64,000 bases of DNA from Streptomyces coelicoflavus (GTDB lineage: Bacteria; Actinomycetota; Actinomycetes; Streptomycetales; Streptomycetaceae), in NCBI RefSeq assembly GCF_003112555.1, contig NZ_BEWB01000020.1, positions 1 through 64,000 of the forward strand, read 5' to 3'. The position numbers and the translations under genes are program-made. A model generated the notes under the pieces. That model was not told where the DNA came from. It searched no databases and saw only the letters and a program-made list of their open reading frames with translations. Below, piece by piece: positions 17,830 to 25,802 of the stretch. Position 1 is the stretch's first letter. The number at the start of each line of letters is the position of its first letter.

Positions 17830-18810
17830 GTGCCCTTGTTCTGGAGAATCTCGCTGTTCAACTCGGTGGTGCTGATCGCCGCGACCGCGTTGCTGCTGGG
17901 ACCGGTCACCGTGTCGACGCCCGTCCTGCTCACCGAGGCCGCAATCCTCACGGTGGGACTGGTGGTGATCCTGGTCGCCAACGTCGTGCTGCTGCGCATC
18001 GGTCTCGGGCCGCTGCGGCAGCTCGCCCGCGCCATGACCACGACCGATCTGCTGCGGCCGCGGGTCCGTCCGGAGGTCGACGGCGACGGCGAGATCGCCG
18101 AGCTGATCACCACCTTCAACACGATGCTCGACCGGCTGGAGGCCGAGCGCGCGCTGAGCGCCGCCCGCACGCTGAGCGCGCAGGAGTCGGAACGCCACCG
18201 GGTGGCCCAGGAGCTGTACGACGAGGTGGGGCAGACCCTCGCCGCCGTGCTGCTGGACCTCAAGCGGGTGGCGGACCAGGCGCCCGACGATGTGCGTGAG
18301 CAGCTCTCCCAGGTGCAGGAGACGACCCGGGCCAGTCTGGACGAGATCCGCCGCATCGCCCGGCGGCTGCTCCCGGGGGTCCTGGAGGAGCTGGGCCTGA
18401 GCAGCGCCCTGAGGTCGCTGTCGGACGAGTTCACCGGGCCTTCGCTGACCGTGCGCCACGACATCGCCGCCGGCCTGCCCGCGCTCGGCGACAACGCCGA
18501 TCTGGTCCTCTACCGGGTCGCCCAGGAGGGCCTGACCAACGCGGCCCGGCACGCCGGGGCCCGCCTGGTGCTCCTCACCCTGGACCGGGCCGGGGACGCG
18601 GTCGAACTCCGGGTGCGCGACGACGGCCGGGGCTTCGACGGCTGCGGCGACACCGCCGAGGGGGCCGGGATCCGCGGCATGCGGGAGCGCGCCCTGCTGA
18701 TCGGTGCCGACCTCTCCGTGGGCCCGGCGCGCGGGGGCGGGACCGAGGTGCGGCTGACCGTGCCCGTGGGCGACCGGGTGGCCGAGCGGGTGGGCGACCG
18801 GGTCGGGTGA
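17830..18810 (+). CDS. Sensor histidine kinase with phosphoacceptor His replaced by Tyr
   Basis: 326 residues in the NarL-partner (HisKA_3) layout: two membrane helices, a HAMP segment around LGPLRQLARAM, a long coiled stretch, the dimerisation motif ERHRVAQELYDEVGQ, and an HATPase domain with VAQEGLTNAARHA, DDGRGF and GAGIRGMRERA. In the family the motif is ELHDEVGQ; here codon 18217-18219 is TAC, giving Tyr130 in place of the His that receives phosphate. It should not autophosphorylate normally. No response regulator is adjacent. The start is GTG 17830, which matches family N-termini (x-LFWRI); GTG 17803 is the alternative. It is divergent from the AraC gene. Confidence 0.82.
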   Translation: MPLFWRISLFNSVVLIAATALLLGPVTVSTPVLLTEAAILTVGLVVILVANVVLLRIGLGPLRQLARAMTTTDLLRPRVRPEVDGDGEIAELITTFNTMLDRLEAERALSAARTLSAQESERHRVAQELYDEVGQTLAAVLLDLKRVADQAPDDVREQLSQVQETTRASLDEIRRIARRLLPGVLEELGLSSALRSLSDEFTGPSLTVRHDIAAGLPALGDNADLVLYRVAQEGLTNAARHAGARLVLLTLDRAGDAVELRVRDDGRGFDGCGDTAEGAGIRGMRERALLIGADLSVGPARGGGTEVRLTVPVGDRVAERVGDRVG

Positions 18811-18907
18811 CCGTCCGGACCGGCACGGTGCGGGACGTCGCGGCAGGAGGCGGGAACACTCCGGCCGGGCGCACTGTTGCCTCCTGGTGCGGAACGGAGG
18901 CGGAACG

Positions 18908-19972
18908 GTGCACGGTGAATACAAGATCCCCGGCGGCAAGCTGGTCGTCGTGGACGTGGAGGCCGAGGACGGCGTGCTGCGGCACGTGCGGGTGGCGGGC
19001 GACTTCTTCCTGGAGCCGGACGAGGCGCTGGACGCCGTGAACCGCGCGCTGGAGGGCGCCCCGGCGGACACCGACGCGGCGGGACTCGCCGCGCGGATCG
19101 ACGCGGCCGTGCCCGAGGGCACCGTGATGTACGGGCTGACCTCGGAGGGCGTCGGCATCGCCGTGCGCCGCGCCCTGGCCCGCGCCACGGACTGGACGGA
19201 CTACGACTGGCAGCTGATCCACGAGGCCCCCGAGGCCCCGGCCCTGCACATGGCCCTGGACGAGGTGCTGACCGCCGAGGTCGCCGCGGGCCGGCGTCCG
19301 CCGACGCTGCGGGTGTGGGAGTGGGCCGCCCCGGCGGTGATCATCGGCAGTTTCCAGTCCCTGCGCAACGAGGTGGACCCCGAGGGCGCGGCCCGGCACG
19401 GCGTCGAGGTGGTCCGCCGCATCTCCGGCGGCGGCGCGATGTTCGTGGAGCCCGGCAACACGATCACCTACTCCCTGTCGGTGCCGGAGGCGCTGGTGCA
19501 GGGCCTCTCCTTCCAGGACAGCTACGCCTACCTCGACGACTGGGTGCTCGGCGCACTCGGCGACATGGGCATCCGCGCCTGGTACCAGCCGCTGAACGAC
19601 ATCGCCACCGACCAGGGCAAGATCGCGGGCGCCGCCCAGAAGCGCGTGGTGGGCCCCGGGGGCGGCCCGGGCGCCGTACTGCACCACGTGACCATGTCGT
19701 ACGACATCGACGCGGAGAAGATGCTCGACGTCCTGCGCATCGGCAAGGAGAAGATGTCCGACAAGGGCACCAAGAGCGCCAAGAAGCGCGTGGATCCGCT
19801 GCGCCGGCAGACCGGCCTGGCGCGCGAGACGGTGATCGAGCGGATGGTCGCCTCCTTCGGCGACCGGTACGGGCTGACCCGGGGCAAGGTGACGGACGAC
19901 GAGCTGGTCCGGGCCCGGGAGCTGGCGCGCACGAAGTTCTCCTCCCCCGAGTGGACCGCGCGGGTGCCCTGA
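18908..19972 (+). CDS. Lipoate-protein ligase A family protein
   Basis: 354 residues. An N-terminal domain of about 85 residues resembles the accessory LplA_C / LIAS-type domain (EYKIPGGKLV, GDFFLEPDEAL). The BPL/LplA catalytic domain follows, with HMALDEVL, VIIGSFQSLRNEVD, RRISGGGAMFVEPGN and DIATDQGKIAGAAQKR, whose Lys contacts the lipoyl-AMP. It attaches lipoate or a related acyl group to E2 or GcvH proteins in the cytoplasm. Here the accessory domain comes first, the reverse of E. coli LplA. GGAGG sits 7 bp before GTG 18908. It is a single gene. Confidence 0.88.
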   Translation: MHGEYKIPGGKLVVVDVEAEDGVLRHVRVAGDFFLEPDEALDAVNRALEGAPADTDAAGLAARIDAAVPEGTVMYGLTSEGVGIAVRRALARATDWTDYDWQLIHEAPEAPALHMALDEVLTAEVAAGRRPPTLRVWEWAAPAVIIGSFQSLRNEVDPEGAARHGVEVVRRISGGGAMFVEPGNTITYSLSVPEALVQGLSFQDSYAYLDDWVLGALGDMGIRAWYQPLNDIATDQGKIAGAAQKRVVGPGGGPGAVLHHVTMSYDIDAEKMLDVLRIGKEKMSDKGTKSAKKRVDPLRRQTGLARETVIERMVASFGDRYGLTRGKVTDDELVRARELARTKFSSPEWTARVP

Positions 19973-19979
19973 GGCGCGG

Positions 19980-20663
19980 CTAGGACCCTGCCCGCACCGT
20001 GACCAGGCCGGACTGGTAGGCGAACACGACGAGTTGGGCCCGGTCGCGGGCGCCCAGCTTGGTCATCGCACGGCTGATGTGCGTCTTGGCGGTCAGCGGG
20101 CTGATCACCATGTGGGCGGCGATCTCCTCGTTGCTCAGGCCGCGCGCGGCGAGCGCGGTGACCTCGCGTTCCCGGCGGGTGAGGGAGTCCAGTCCGGGCG
20201 CGGTGGTCCGGTCCGGGGGCCGGGCGACGAACTCGCCGATCAGGGTCCGGGTGACCGAGGGGGAGAGCAGGGCCTCGCCGTGCGCGACGACGTCGATGGC
20301 CTGGAGCAGGTCGGCGGGCTCGGTGTCCTTGAGGAGGAAGCCGCTGGCCCCCGCCCGCAGCGCTTCGAAGACGTACTCGTCGAGGCCGTAGTTGGTGAGG
20401 ATGACGACACGAACGGCGGCGAGGCCGGGGTCTGCGGCGATGCGACGGGTCGCCTCGATGCCCGACATCACCGGCATCTGCACGTCGAGCAGCACCACGT
20501 CGGGCACCTGGGCCCGCACCAGCGCCACCCCCTGCTCCCCGTCCGCGGCCTCACCGACCACCTCGATGCCGTCCTCGGCGTCGAGCAGCGCCCGGAATCC
20601 GGCCCGCATCAGCGCCTGGTCGTCGACGAGCGCGACCCGGAGGACACCGCTCCCGGCGTTCAT
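19980..20663 (-). CDS. NarL/FixJ-family response regulator
   Basis: 227 residues. The receiver domain has the acidic pair VDD near 13-15, phospho-acceptor Asp60 in VVLLDVQMP, and the Lys of LLKDTEP. The LuxR-type HTH runs from about residue 155 (LTRREREVTALAARGLSNEE to AKTHISRAMTKLGARDRAQL). It is the partner of the kinase that ends 4 bp into it (ATGA overlap at 20660-20663), so kinase and regulator form one minus-strand operon. A dyad upstream of the kinase (21841-21862) is a candidate binding site. Confidence 0.93.
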   Translation of the reverse strand: MNAGSGVLRVALVDDQALMRAGFRALLDAEDGIEVVGEAADGEQGVALVRAQVPDVVLLDVQMPVMSGIEATRRIAADPGLAAVRVVILTNYGLDEYVFEALRAGASGFLLKDTEPADLLQAIDVVAHGEALLSPSVTRTLIGEFVARPPDRTTAPGLDSLTRREREVTALAARGLSNEEIAAHMVISPLTAKTHISRAMTKLGARDRAQLVVFAYQSGLVTVRAGS

Positions 20664-21784
20664 ACCGCCTCCCCCAGCGGGAGCCGTGCCCGCACCGCGA
20701 AGCCGCCCTCCGCGCGCGGGGCGGCACTCAGGGTGCCGCCGAGCGCGCCCACCCGTTCGCGCATGCCGGTCAGGCCGGTGCCGGGCACCGGCGGGCGGTC
20801 CGGATCGGCGGCCCCGTCGTCGTCCACGTCTATCGCCAACTCCCCCACGGCTCCCCCGGTGTTCCCCGTGCCGTAGTCGATGCGGACCCGTACCTTCGCG
20901 GGTCCGGCGTGTCGCGCCGCGTTGGTGAGGGCCTCCTGCACGATGCGGTAGGCGGTCAGGTCGACGGCCCGGGGCAGCGGCCGCTCGTCCCCGGTGACGG
21001 TCAGGTCGACGGCGAGCCCCGCCGCGCGGGCCCGCTCGACGAGCAGCGCCGGGGTGCCGGTGGGTTCGTCGGCCCGCAGCACCTGGAGGGCGGAGCGCAG
21101 TTCACGCATCGCCTCGCCACTGGCCTCCTGGATGGCCAGCAGTGCGGGAGGCACCTCGTCACCGCGCTTGCGCGCGAGGTGCACGGCGACACCGGCCCGG
21201 AGCTTGACGATGGAGATGCTGTGGGTCAGCGAGTCGTGCAACTCGCGGGCGATCCGCAGCCGTTCCTCCCCGGCGCGGCGCAGGGCCGCCTCCTCCCTGG
21301 TGCGCTCGGCCTCCAGGGCACGCTGTTCGGTCTGGCGCAGGTACGCCTGCCAGTTCCGGTCGGCGAGCCCGGTCACCACGGCGCACAGGAACCAGCCGGC
21401 GAGCAGCCCGGCCCGCTCGGCCACGTGCTGCGTGCCGGGCCCCGTGGCGACGTACCCGGCGAGGAACACGGCGCCGCCGGCCGCCGCGACGCCCCGGTGG
21501 CCGACCCGGGCCGCGGTGTGCACGGCGCCCAGGACGGGCAGCGCGGACAGTGGTCCCGGGTGCGCGTGCACGACGTACGCGGTGCCGAGGACGGTGGCGA
21601 CGGCCAGCACCGCGCGCGGGGCGGCGCGGTGGAAGGCGAGCGCCGCCGAGGCGAGGGCGACGAGCGCGTGGTCGAGAGCCGTGGTGCCGTCGTCGAAGGC
21701 GGCGACCGCCGTGCCGAGGGCGCCGACCACGGCCGCGAGGGCCATGTCGGCGAGCCGTCCGCGATCGATCCGACGCCCACTCAT
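20660..21784 (-). CDS. Two-component sensor histidine kinase, NarL-partner type
   Basis: 374 residues. About five membrane helices without a clear extracellular sensor domain are followed by a coiled coil, the phosphoacceptor motif RLRIARELHDSLTHSISIVK with an intact His, and an HATPase domain with QEALTNAARHAGP and the G-box GTGLTGMRERV. It probably detects a membrane or envelope signal and phosphorylates the downstream regulator. I chose ATG 21784 (MSGRRIDRG); the longer frame up to 21961 runs into the divergent promoter. Confidence 0.92.
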   Translation of the reverse strand: MSGRRIDRGRLADMALAAVVGALGTAVAAFDDGTTALDHALVALASAALAFHRAAPRAVLAVATVLGTAYVVHAHPGPLSALPVLGAVHTAARVGHRGVAAAGGAVFLAGYVATGPGTQHVAERAGLLAGWFLCAVVTGLADRNWQAYLRQTEQRALEAERTREEAALRRAGEERLRIARELHDSLTHSISIVKLRAGVAVHLARKRGDEVPPALLAIQEASGEAMRELRSALQVLRADEPTGTPALLVERARAAGLAVDLTVTGDERPLPRAVDLTAYRIVQEALTNAARHAGPAKVRVRIDYGTGNTGGAVGELAIDVDDDGAADPDRPPVPGTGLTGMRERVGALGGTLSAAPRAEGGFAVRARLPLGEAV

Positions 21785-21840
21785 GTTCGCACCATAGACG
21801 GCCCGGCCCGCAGTCGCGTCGGCCCTGTGGACGGCTTCGC

Positions 21841-21862
21841 GACTACTACCGGCGAAGTAGTC
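21841..21862. promoter_or_regulatory. Dyad GACTACT-N8-AGTAGTC between divergent genes
   Basis: The perfect 7-bp arms are 21841-21847 and 21856-21862. The site lies 57 bp upstream of the kinase start and 90 bp upstream of the AhpD-like gene. Its size suits a LuxR-type response-regulator dimer, so autoregulation and control of the divergent gene are possible. Confidence 0.4.
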
Positions 21863-21951
21863 CGCCGCCCGACCGGGTCCCGGCGGCGCAACGCCAACCG
21901 CATCCGACCGTACGACGACCCCGGGCACCCGGACGGCGCAGGCTGCTGTCC

Positions 21952-22965
21952 ATGCCCACACCCTTCCGTCACACCGAACCCCTGCCGCCGAAGGCGGCCA
22001 CCGGCCGCGTCGCCGAGGTCTACGCGCAGGCCGCGCGGGACTTCGGCATCCCCGAACCGGCCCCGTTCGTGGCCCTCTCCTCGGCTCCCGCGCTCGTCGC
22101 CCCCGCCTGGGCGCTGATGCGCGAGTCCCTGCTCGCCGGCCCCGGCGACCGGACCGGGAAGGAGGTCGCCGCCTTCGGGGTGTCCGAGGCCAACAGGTGC
22201 CGGTTCTGCGTGGACGCGCACACCATGCTGCTGCACGCCACCGGCGACCACGCCCTGGCCGAGCGGCTGGCCCGGGGCCAGGAGCCGGCCGACGAGCGGC
22301 ACGCGCGCGTGCTCGACTGGGCGCGGCGCACCCGGGTCCCGGGCGCCGCGCGGGAGCCGTACCCGTTCCCGCCCGAGGAGGCTCCCGGCTACCTCGGCAC
22401 CGTGCTGGCCTTCCACTTCATCAACCGCGTCGTGTCGTCCCTGGTGACCGAGAAACTGCTCCCGGCCGACGCGCAACGGCTGCGCCCGGTGCGGAGCCTG
22501 GCGGGCCGGACGCTGTCCCGCACCGTGCGGCGAACCGCCGTGCCCGGCGCCTCCCTTCCCCTGCTGGACGACCCCGGCCAGGGACCGGCGTGGGCGGCGG
22601 GGACGCCGGTCGGCCCGGCGTACGCGGCGCTGAGCGCCACGGCCCCGATGGGCGCCGGTCTCCTGGACGCCGACGACCAGGACCTCGTACGCGCCACCCT
22701 GCGGGACTGGGACGGGTCGCACCCGCCCCAGACTCCGGACCCGTTCCCGGACCGGCGGGAGCGGCCCGGAGCCCGGCTGGCGCTGCTGGCCGCGCTCGCG
22801 CCGTACCGGATGACGGACGCGGACGTGGCGGCCTGGCGCCGGCCGGAGCACACCGACCACTGCCTGGTGCACCTCGTCGCGTACGGCGCGTTCGCCGCGG
22901 TGGACCGCATCGAGACGGCCCTGACCGCGCCGGCCGCCCGGCCCGCCGATCGGGAGGCCTCATGA
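21952..22965 (+). CDS. AhpD-like / carboxymuconolactone decarboxylase-fold protein
   Basis: 337 residues with the helical CMD fold. The redox motif NRCRFCVDAH (Cys83, Cys86, His90) is the C-x2-C-x3-H site of AhpD-type thiol peroxidase partners. A second, shorter CMD-like repeat may lie in the C-terminal half, around CLVHLVAYGAFAAVDRIE. The likely role is peroxide or alkylhydroperoxide handling in the cytoplasm. The ATG at 21952 fits family starts, although the ribosome site is weak. It is divergent from the two-component operon and overlaps the next small frame by ATGA. Confidence 0.8.
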   Translation: MPTPFRHTEPLPPKAATGRVAEVYAQAARDFGIPEPAPFVALSSAPALVAPAWALMRESLLAGPGDRTGKEVAAFGVSEANRCRFCVDAHTMLLHATGDHALAERLARGQEPADERHARVLDWARRTRVPGAAREPYPFPPEEAPGYLGTVLAFHFINRVVSSLVTEKLLPADAQRLRPVRSLAGRTLSRTVRRTAVPGASLPLLDDPGQGPAWAAGTPVGPAYAALSATAPMGAGLLDADDQDLVRATLRDWDGSHPPQTPDPFPDRRERPGARLALLAALAPYRMTDADVAAWRRPEHTDHCLVHLVAYGAFAAVDRIETALTAPAARPADREAS

Positions 22966-23162
22966 CCGTCGTCACCGGCTCCCGCCGGGTGCCCGGTTCC
23001 GACGCGGTCCGGGGCGCCGCCGACTTCCTGCTGTCGCGCTACCCGGGCCGTCCCCTGCCCTCCGGACGGCTCGCCGGACCGGAGGCGGCGCCGCTCCTTC
23101 GCCTGCGTCACCGCGCGGCCACGCAGCGAGTTCGCCCTTCCGCCCCACGGGGACTCGTGTGA
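22962..23162 (+). CDS. Small hypothetical protein, translationally coupled
   Basis: 66 codons start on the ATG that overlaps the AhpD-like stop (ATGA). The first 45 residues (MTVVTGSRRVPGSDAVRGAA onward, with FLLSRYPGRPL) read like protein; the last 20 are Arg-rich and less convincing. It may be the 5' remnant of a longer coupled gene. Confidence 0.35.
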   Translation: MTVVTGSRRVPGSDAVRGAADFLLSRYPGRPLPSGRLAGPEAAPLLRLRHRAATQRVRPSAPRGLV

Positions 23163-23222
23163 CACTGGCGTCCCGTCCGCCGTGCGGACCCCCTCCGCAC
23201 CATCCCCCACGAGAAGTGCGCC

Positions 23223-23882
23223 TTGCGTTCTCTTCCTCTGCCGCTCGCCCTGACCGCCCGTCTGGCGCCGGTCGCCGTGCTCGCCACGGCGGGCTGGGCA
23301 ATGTCGTCCGGGCCGGACACCTCACCGGCCGCGAAGGACAGGACGCCGGCGCCCGACACCACCAGCAGATCGGCGTCCGCCCCGGCGACCGAGGCGGCGA
23401 CGAAGACGTACGCCGCCGCCCCGGCGCCCTGCGAGGCGCTGGCCGGGAAGACGGTCACCTCTCTGGTGCCGGGCGCGAAGGCGGACGGCAAGGAGATCCC
23501 GTCCACGGACACCAAGGTGCGCCGCACCTGTTCCTGGAACGCCCTCAAGGGATACGACTACCGCTGGCTCGACGTCTCCTTCGAGGTGATGGAGACGGAC
23601 GAGGCGGCGCAGAAGTCGTACAAGGAGCGCGTCGCCGACCGCAGCGGCGGCGGTGACGTCCCGGGTCTCGGCGACAGCGCCTACTCCGTCGTGAACCTCA
23701 CCACCGAGGACAAGCAGCAGACCCGCGAGGGCACCGTGCTGGTCCGCGCCGCCAACGCCCTGGTGGTGATCACGTACAACGGCAGCGACTTCGAGTCGAA
23801 GAAGGCCCCCGCTACGACCGAGATCAACAAGGGGGCCATCAAGGCGGCCAAGGAGGCCGTGGCCGCCTTGCAGGACGGCTAG
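23223..23882 (+). CDS. Secreted DUF3558-like protein
   Basis: 219 residues: a signal-like N-terminus (LALTARLAPVAVLATAGWAM), a Ser/Thr/Ala/Pro-rich linker, then a compact domain with two cysteines (APCEAL and RRTCSW) about 35 residues apart. That arrangement resembles DUF3558-type actinobacterial envelope lipoproteins. Where a lipobox Cys is expected (T-A-G-C) the codon is TGG (Trp), so lipidation is lost unless the true signal differs. The start is TTG 23223 after GAGAAG. Its stop overlaps the convergent permease remnant by 4 bp. Confidence 0.68.
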   Translation: MRSLPLPLALTARLAPVAVLATAGWAMSSGPDTSPAAKDRTPAPDTTSRSASAPATEAATKTYAAAPAPCEALAGKTVTSLVPGAKADGKEIPSTDTKVRRTCSWNALKGYDYRWLDVSFEVMETDEAAQKSYKERVADRSGGGDVPGLGDSAYSVVNLTTEDKQQTREGTVLVRAANALVVITYNGSDFESKKAPATTEINKGAIKAAKEAVAALQDG

Positions 23883-24610
23883 GGGATGCCTCCGGAGCGA
23901 GCCGGATCCGCTCCGGCCGCCTCGGCACCGGGCCGGGTGGCGGGCAGCAGCATCAGGGCCAGGTAGAGGATCAGGGACGTGCCCAGACCCACCGCCCAGC
24001 CGTAGTCGGCCAGCGGTTCGAGGAACGGTACGGGGCGGCCGTCGACCAGCGGGTGGAAGTCCGCGCCGCCGATGGCCAGGACGCCGCCGACGGCGAACGC
24101 GAGGACCGCACGCCAGTTCCAGCCTCCGCCGTACCAGTAGCGGCCGCCCCGGCAGTACAGGTCGACGAGGTGCAGCCGGGCGCGGCGCAGGATCCAGTAG
24201 TCGGCGATGAGGATTCCGGCCACCGTGCCGAGCAGCCCGCCGACCAGGCCGAGCCAGGTGAAGATGTAGCCCTGCGGGTCGGAGTACAGCTTCCACGGGA
24301 AGATCAGTACGGCGAGGACGGACGTGATGAGCGCGCCCGCCCGGAAACTGACCTTGCGCGGCGCGACGTTGGAGAAGTCGAAGGCCGGGGAGACCAGGTT
24401 GGCGGCGATGTTGACGGACAGGGTCGCCACCAGCACGGTCACCAGGGCGAAGAGCAGACCGACCACGTTGTCGGTCTTCGCGGCGAGCTGGACCGGGTCC
24501 CAGATCGGTTCGCCGTAGACGGCCTGCGAGCCGGAGGTGACCATCACGGAGAGGAAGGCGAAGAGCGTCATCGTCGTCGGCAGGCCGAACGCTGATGAAA
24601 GCCTCCCCAA
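23879..24610 (-). pseudogene. NCS1 (cytosine/uracil/allantoin-type) permease, C-terminal half, cut by prophage
   Basis: The visible ~240 residues match the second half of NCS1 nucleobase permeases: FGLPTTMTLFAFLSVMVTSG, GEPIWDPV, SVNIAANLVSPAFDFSN, PRKVSFRAG, FPWKLYSDPQGYIFTWLGL, ILIADYWILRRARL, YWYGGGWN. Full members have about 480-500 residues and 12 helices; here the first ~250 residues are missing. The reading frame runs straight into phage DNA near 24600-24612, so the other half should lie past the right end of the prophage. The ATG-like start at 24610 is fortuitous. The fragment is probably not translated into a useful product. Confidence 0.85.
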
Positions 24611-24625
24611 GCCTCGCAGGTCAGC
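24595..24625. other. Probable left attachment junction of the prophage
   Basis: NCS1 permease homology on the left ends here, and the first phage-side gene ends at 24621 on the right. The crossover must lie in this short interval. Integration inside a conserved protein-coding gene is typical of serine integrases, but the enzyme and attR are outside the window. The stretch contains CGCAGGTCAGC (24615-24625), also found at the broken gamma-glutamyltransferase. Confidence 0.6.
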
Positions 24626-24914
24626 GACCGGCCATGCTCTTGAGCACGCGCAGTAGACCAGTGCGGGAGGGATCTCGAGACCAGTTGCCCTGACTCGTGA
24701 CGCGGTCCAGGTACCTGTTCCACTCGTCGTAGAGCTGCCGATCCATGCTGCCCGGCCGGACGATGATCAGCGTGACGTCGTCGAGCTCGACCTCCATCAT
24801 CATGCGCCCTGGCGGAAGCTCGAATCCCCGCGCCCCCAGGGGCAGTTCGTCACTGAAACAGATCTGCGCCCGGACGGCCTTACGGACAGTCGCGGTCGAG
24901 CAGTCTTCCGGCAT
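24621..24914 (-). CDS. Prophage left-end hypothetical protein
   Basis: 97 residues from ATG 24914 (preceded by GGTGGGGG) to a stop only a few bases inside the junction. The sequence has alternating strands (RMMMEVELDDVTLIIVRPGS) and a C-terminal helix (YDEWNRYLDRV), but no family is recognised. It lies at the end of the prophage next to the repressor and on the same strand, so it may be expressed in the lysogen. A longer start at 24941 is possible but lacks a ribosome site. Confidence 0.6.
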   Translation of the reverse strand: MPEDCSTATVRKAVRAQICFSDELPLGARGFELPPGRMMMEVELDDVTLIIVRPGSMDRQLYDEWNRYLDRVTSQGNWSRDPSRTGLLRVLKSMAGR

Positions 24915-24946
24915 GGAACCCCCACCTACGCGCCACATCACAAATT

Positions 24947-24987
24947 CGATAGCCCGTTCGAACGAAAATCGTTCCGGCAGGCTATCG
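24947..24987. repeat. Nested inverted repeat near the prophage left end
   Basis: Outer arms CGATAGCC (24947-24954) and GGCTATCG (24980-24987) enclose an inner dyad GAACGA-AAA-TCGTTC (24960-24974), which overlaps the palindrome CGTTCGAACG. The stretch is AT-richer than its surroundings and lies upstream of the left-end gene and beyond the repressor stop. It could be a regulatory site, a terminator for the repressor gene, or a recombinase/excisionase site. Confidence 0.45.
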
Positions 24988-25121
24988 CAACACCACGCTT
25001 CCCAGGCGGATCAGCAATGCTGCCACCTTGAACATCTTCCGACTACACCCGGACAGGAACAATCACACTCGGTAGCCGTCGTGGCCAATGATCCTGCCGG
25101 GGATTCAGGGGGATTGCCCGA

Positions 25122-25523
25122 TTACTGACCCTCGGTCAGTGAACGCATCAGCGCCCGGATTGCCTCACGCTGCTGCGCGGTCAGCCGGTCGGCGTCCTCG
25201 AGGAAAGCCTGCGCCTCCGCCGACTCCGAGAACACCTTCTCCGTGCCGAAGAACTGAGCGGACGCCGCGTCCTGCAGGACGCCCACGTCTACGCCGAGGC
25301 CGGCCTCCATTCCGCGGAGCATCTCGTAGCTGGGCGGCTCGACGGGCTCGCCGGTGACCAGCCGGTGCAGCCAGGAGGACTTCACGACCTGCTCGCCTGA
25401 TTCCGGGTCGACGCAGCGCGCAGCGAGCCTCTGATAGCCGAGGCCGAGAGCTTCTTTCCTCTCGCTGACGATGTCGCGGAACTGCGTCCGCTGGTTCGCC
25501 GCCGTCTGATCGTGCGCCGTCAT
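25122..25523 (-). CDS. XRE-type HTH regulator, candidate prophage repressor
   Basis: 133 residues. The N-terminal half has a Cro/CI-like HTH (YQRLAARCVDPESGEQVVKS, then WLHRLVTG), followed by an acidic helical tail (AEAQAFLEDADRLTAQQREA). It is the only leftward regulator next to a divergent promoter region with operator pairs, which is the usual place of a lysogeny repressor. I chose ATG 25523 because AGGA lies 8 bp upstream; ATG 25532 is possible. Repression of the rightward early operon is inferred from position. Confidence 0.75.
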   Translation of the reverse strand: MTAHDQTAANQRTQFRDIVSERKEALGLGYQRLAARCVDPESGEQVVKSSWLHRLVTGEPVEPPSYEMLRGMEAGLGVDVGVLQDAASAQFFGTEKVFSESAEAQAFLEDADRLTAQQREAIRALMRSLTEGQ

Positions 25524-25644
25524 GAGGCTCATCCTGCCACTCCGAGTCGCGTCATGGGCCGTGGGGTGTCCATGGGACCAGTGGGGCGTGAGGCAGATTC
25601 CCGCTGGTGGCGCATGGCCCGACAGTCAGTGCGCCGGACAGAGT

Positions 25645-25660
25645 GTCCACGCAAATGGAC
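25645..25660. promoter_or_regulatory. Operator 1, GTCCA-N6-TGGAC
   Basis: Arms are 25645-25649 and 25656-25660, extended as GTGTCCA on one side. Its centre is 64 bp (about six turns) from operator 2. A related GTCCATGGGAC lies nearer the repressor start (25568-25578). The set suggests cooperative binding by one of the flanking HTH proteins. Confidence 0.55.
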
Positions 25661-25708
25661 GCTCGGCGCTAGTGCACTCAGTGCCTTTGGCGAAATCACA
25701 ACCCAACC

Positions 25709-25724
25709 GTCCAAGGCAATGGAC
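25709..25724. promoter_or_regulatory. Operator 2, GTCCA-N6-TGGAC
   Basis: Arms are 25709-25713 and 25720-25724. Read on the minus strand it begins GTGTCCA like operator 1. A possible rightward -10 (TATCTA, 25750-25755) lies about 26 bp further on, so occupancy could control the early operon. Confidence 0.55.
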
Positions 25725-25802
25725 ACATCGTCCGCCGCGTGCAATGCTCTATCTATCCAAGCGGTGCAACACCGCTAGGCGATCCATTGCATGAGGTGGA
25801 CG

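Noticed and set aside
16939-19188. 749-codon minus-strand frame
   Set aside because: Only its last 256 codons (from 17709) are an AraC protein; the rest is antisense to the kinase and the lipoate ligase.
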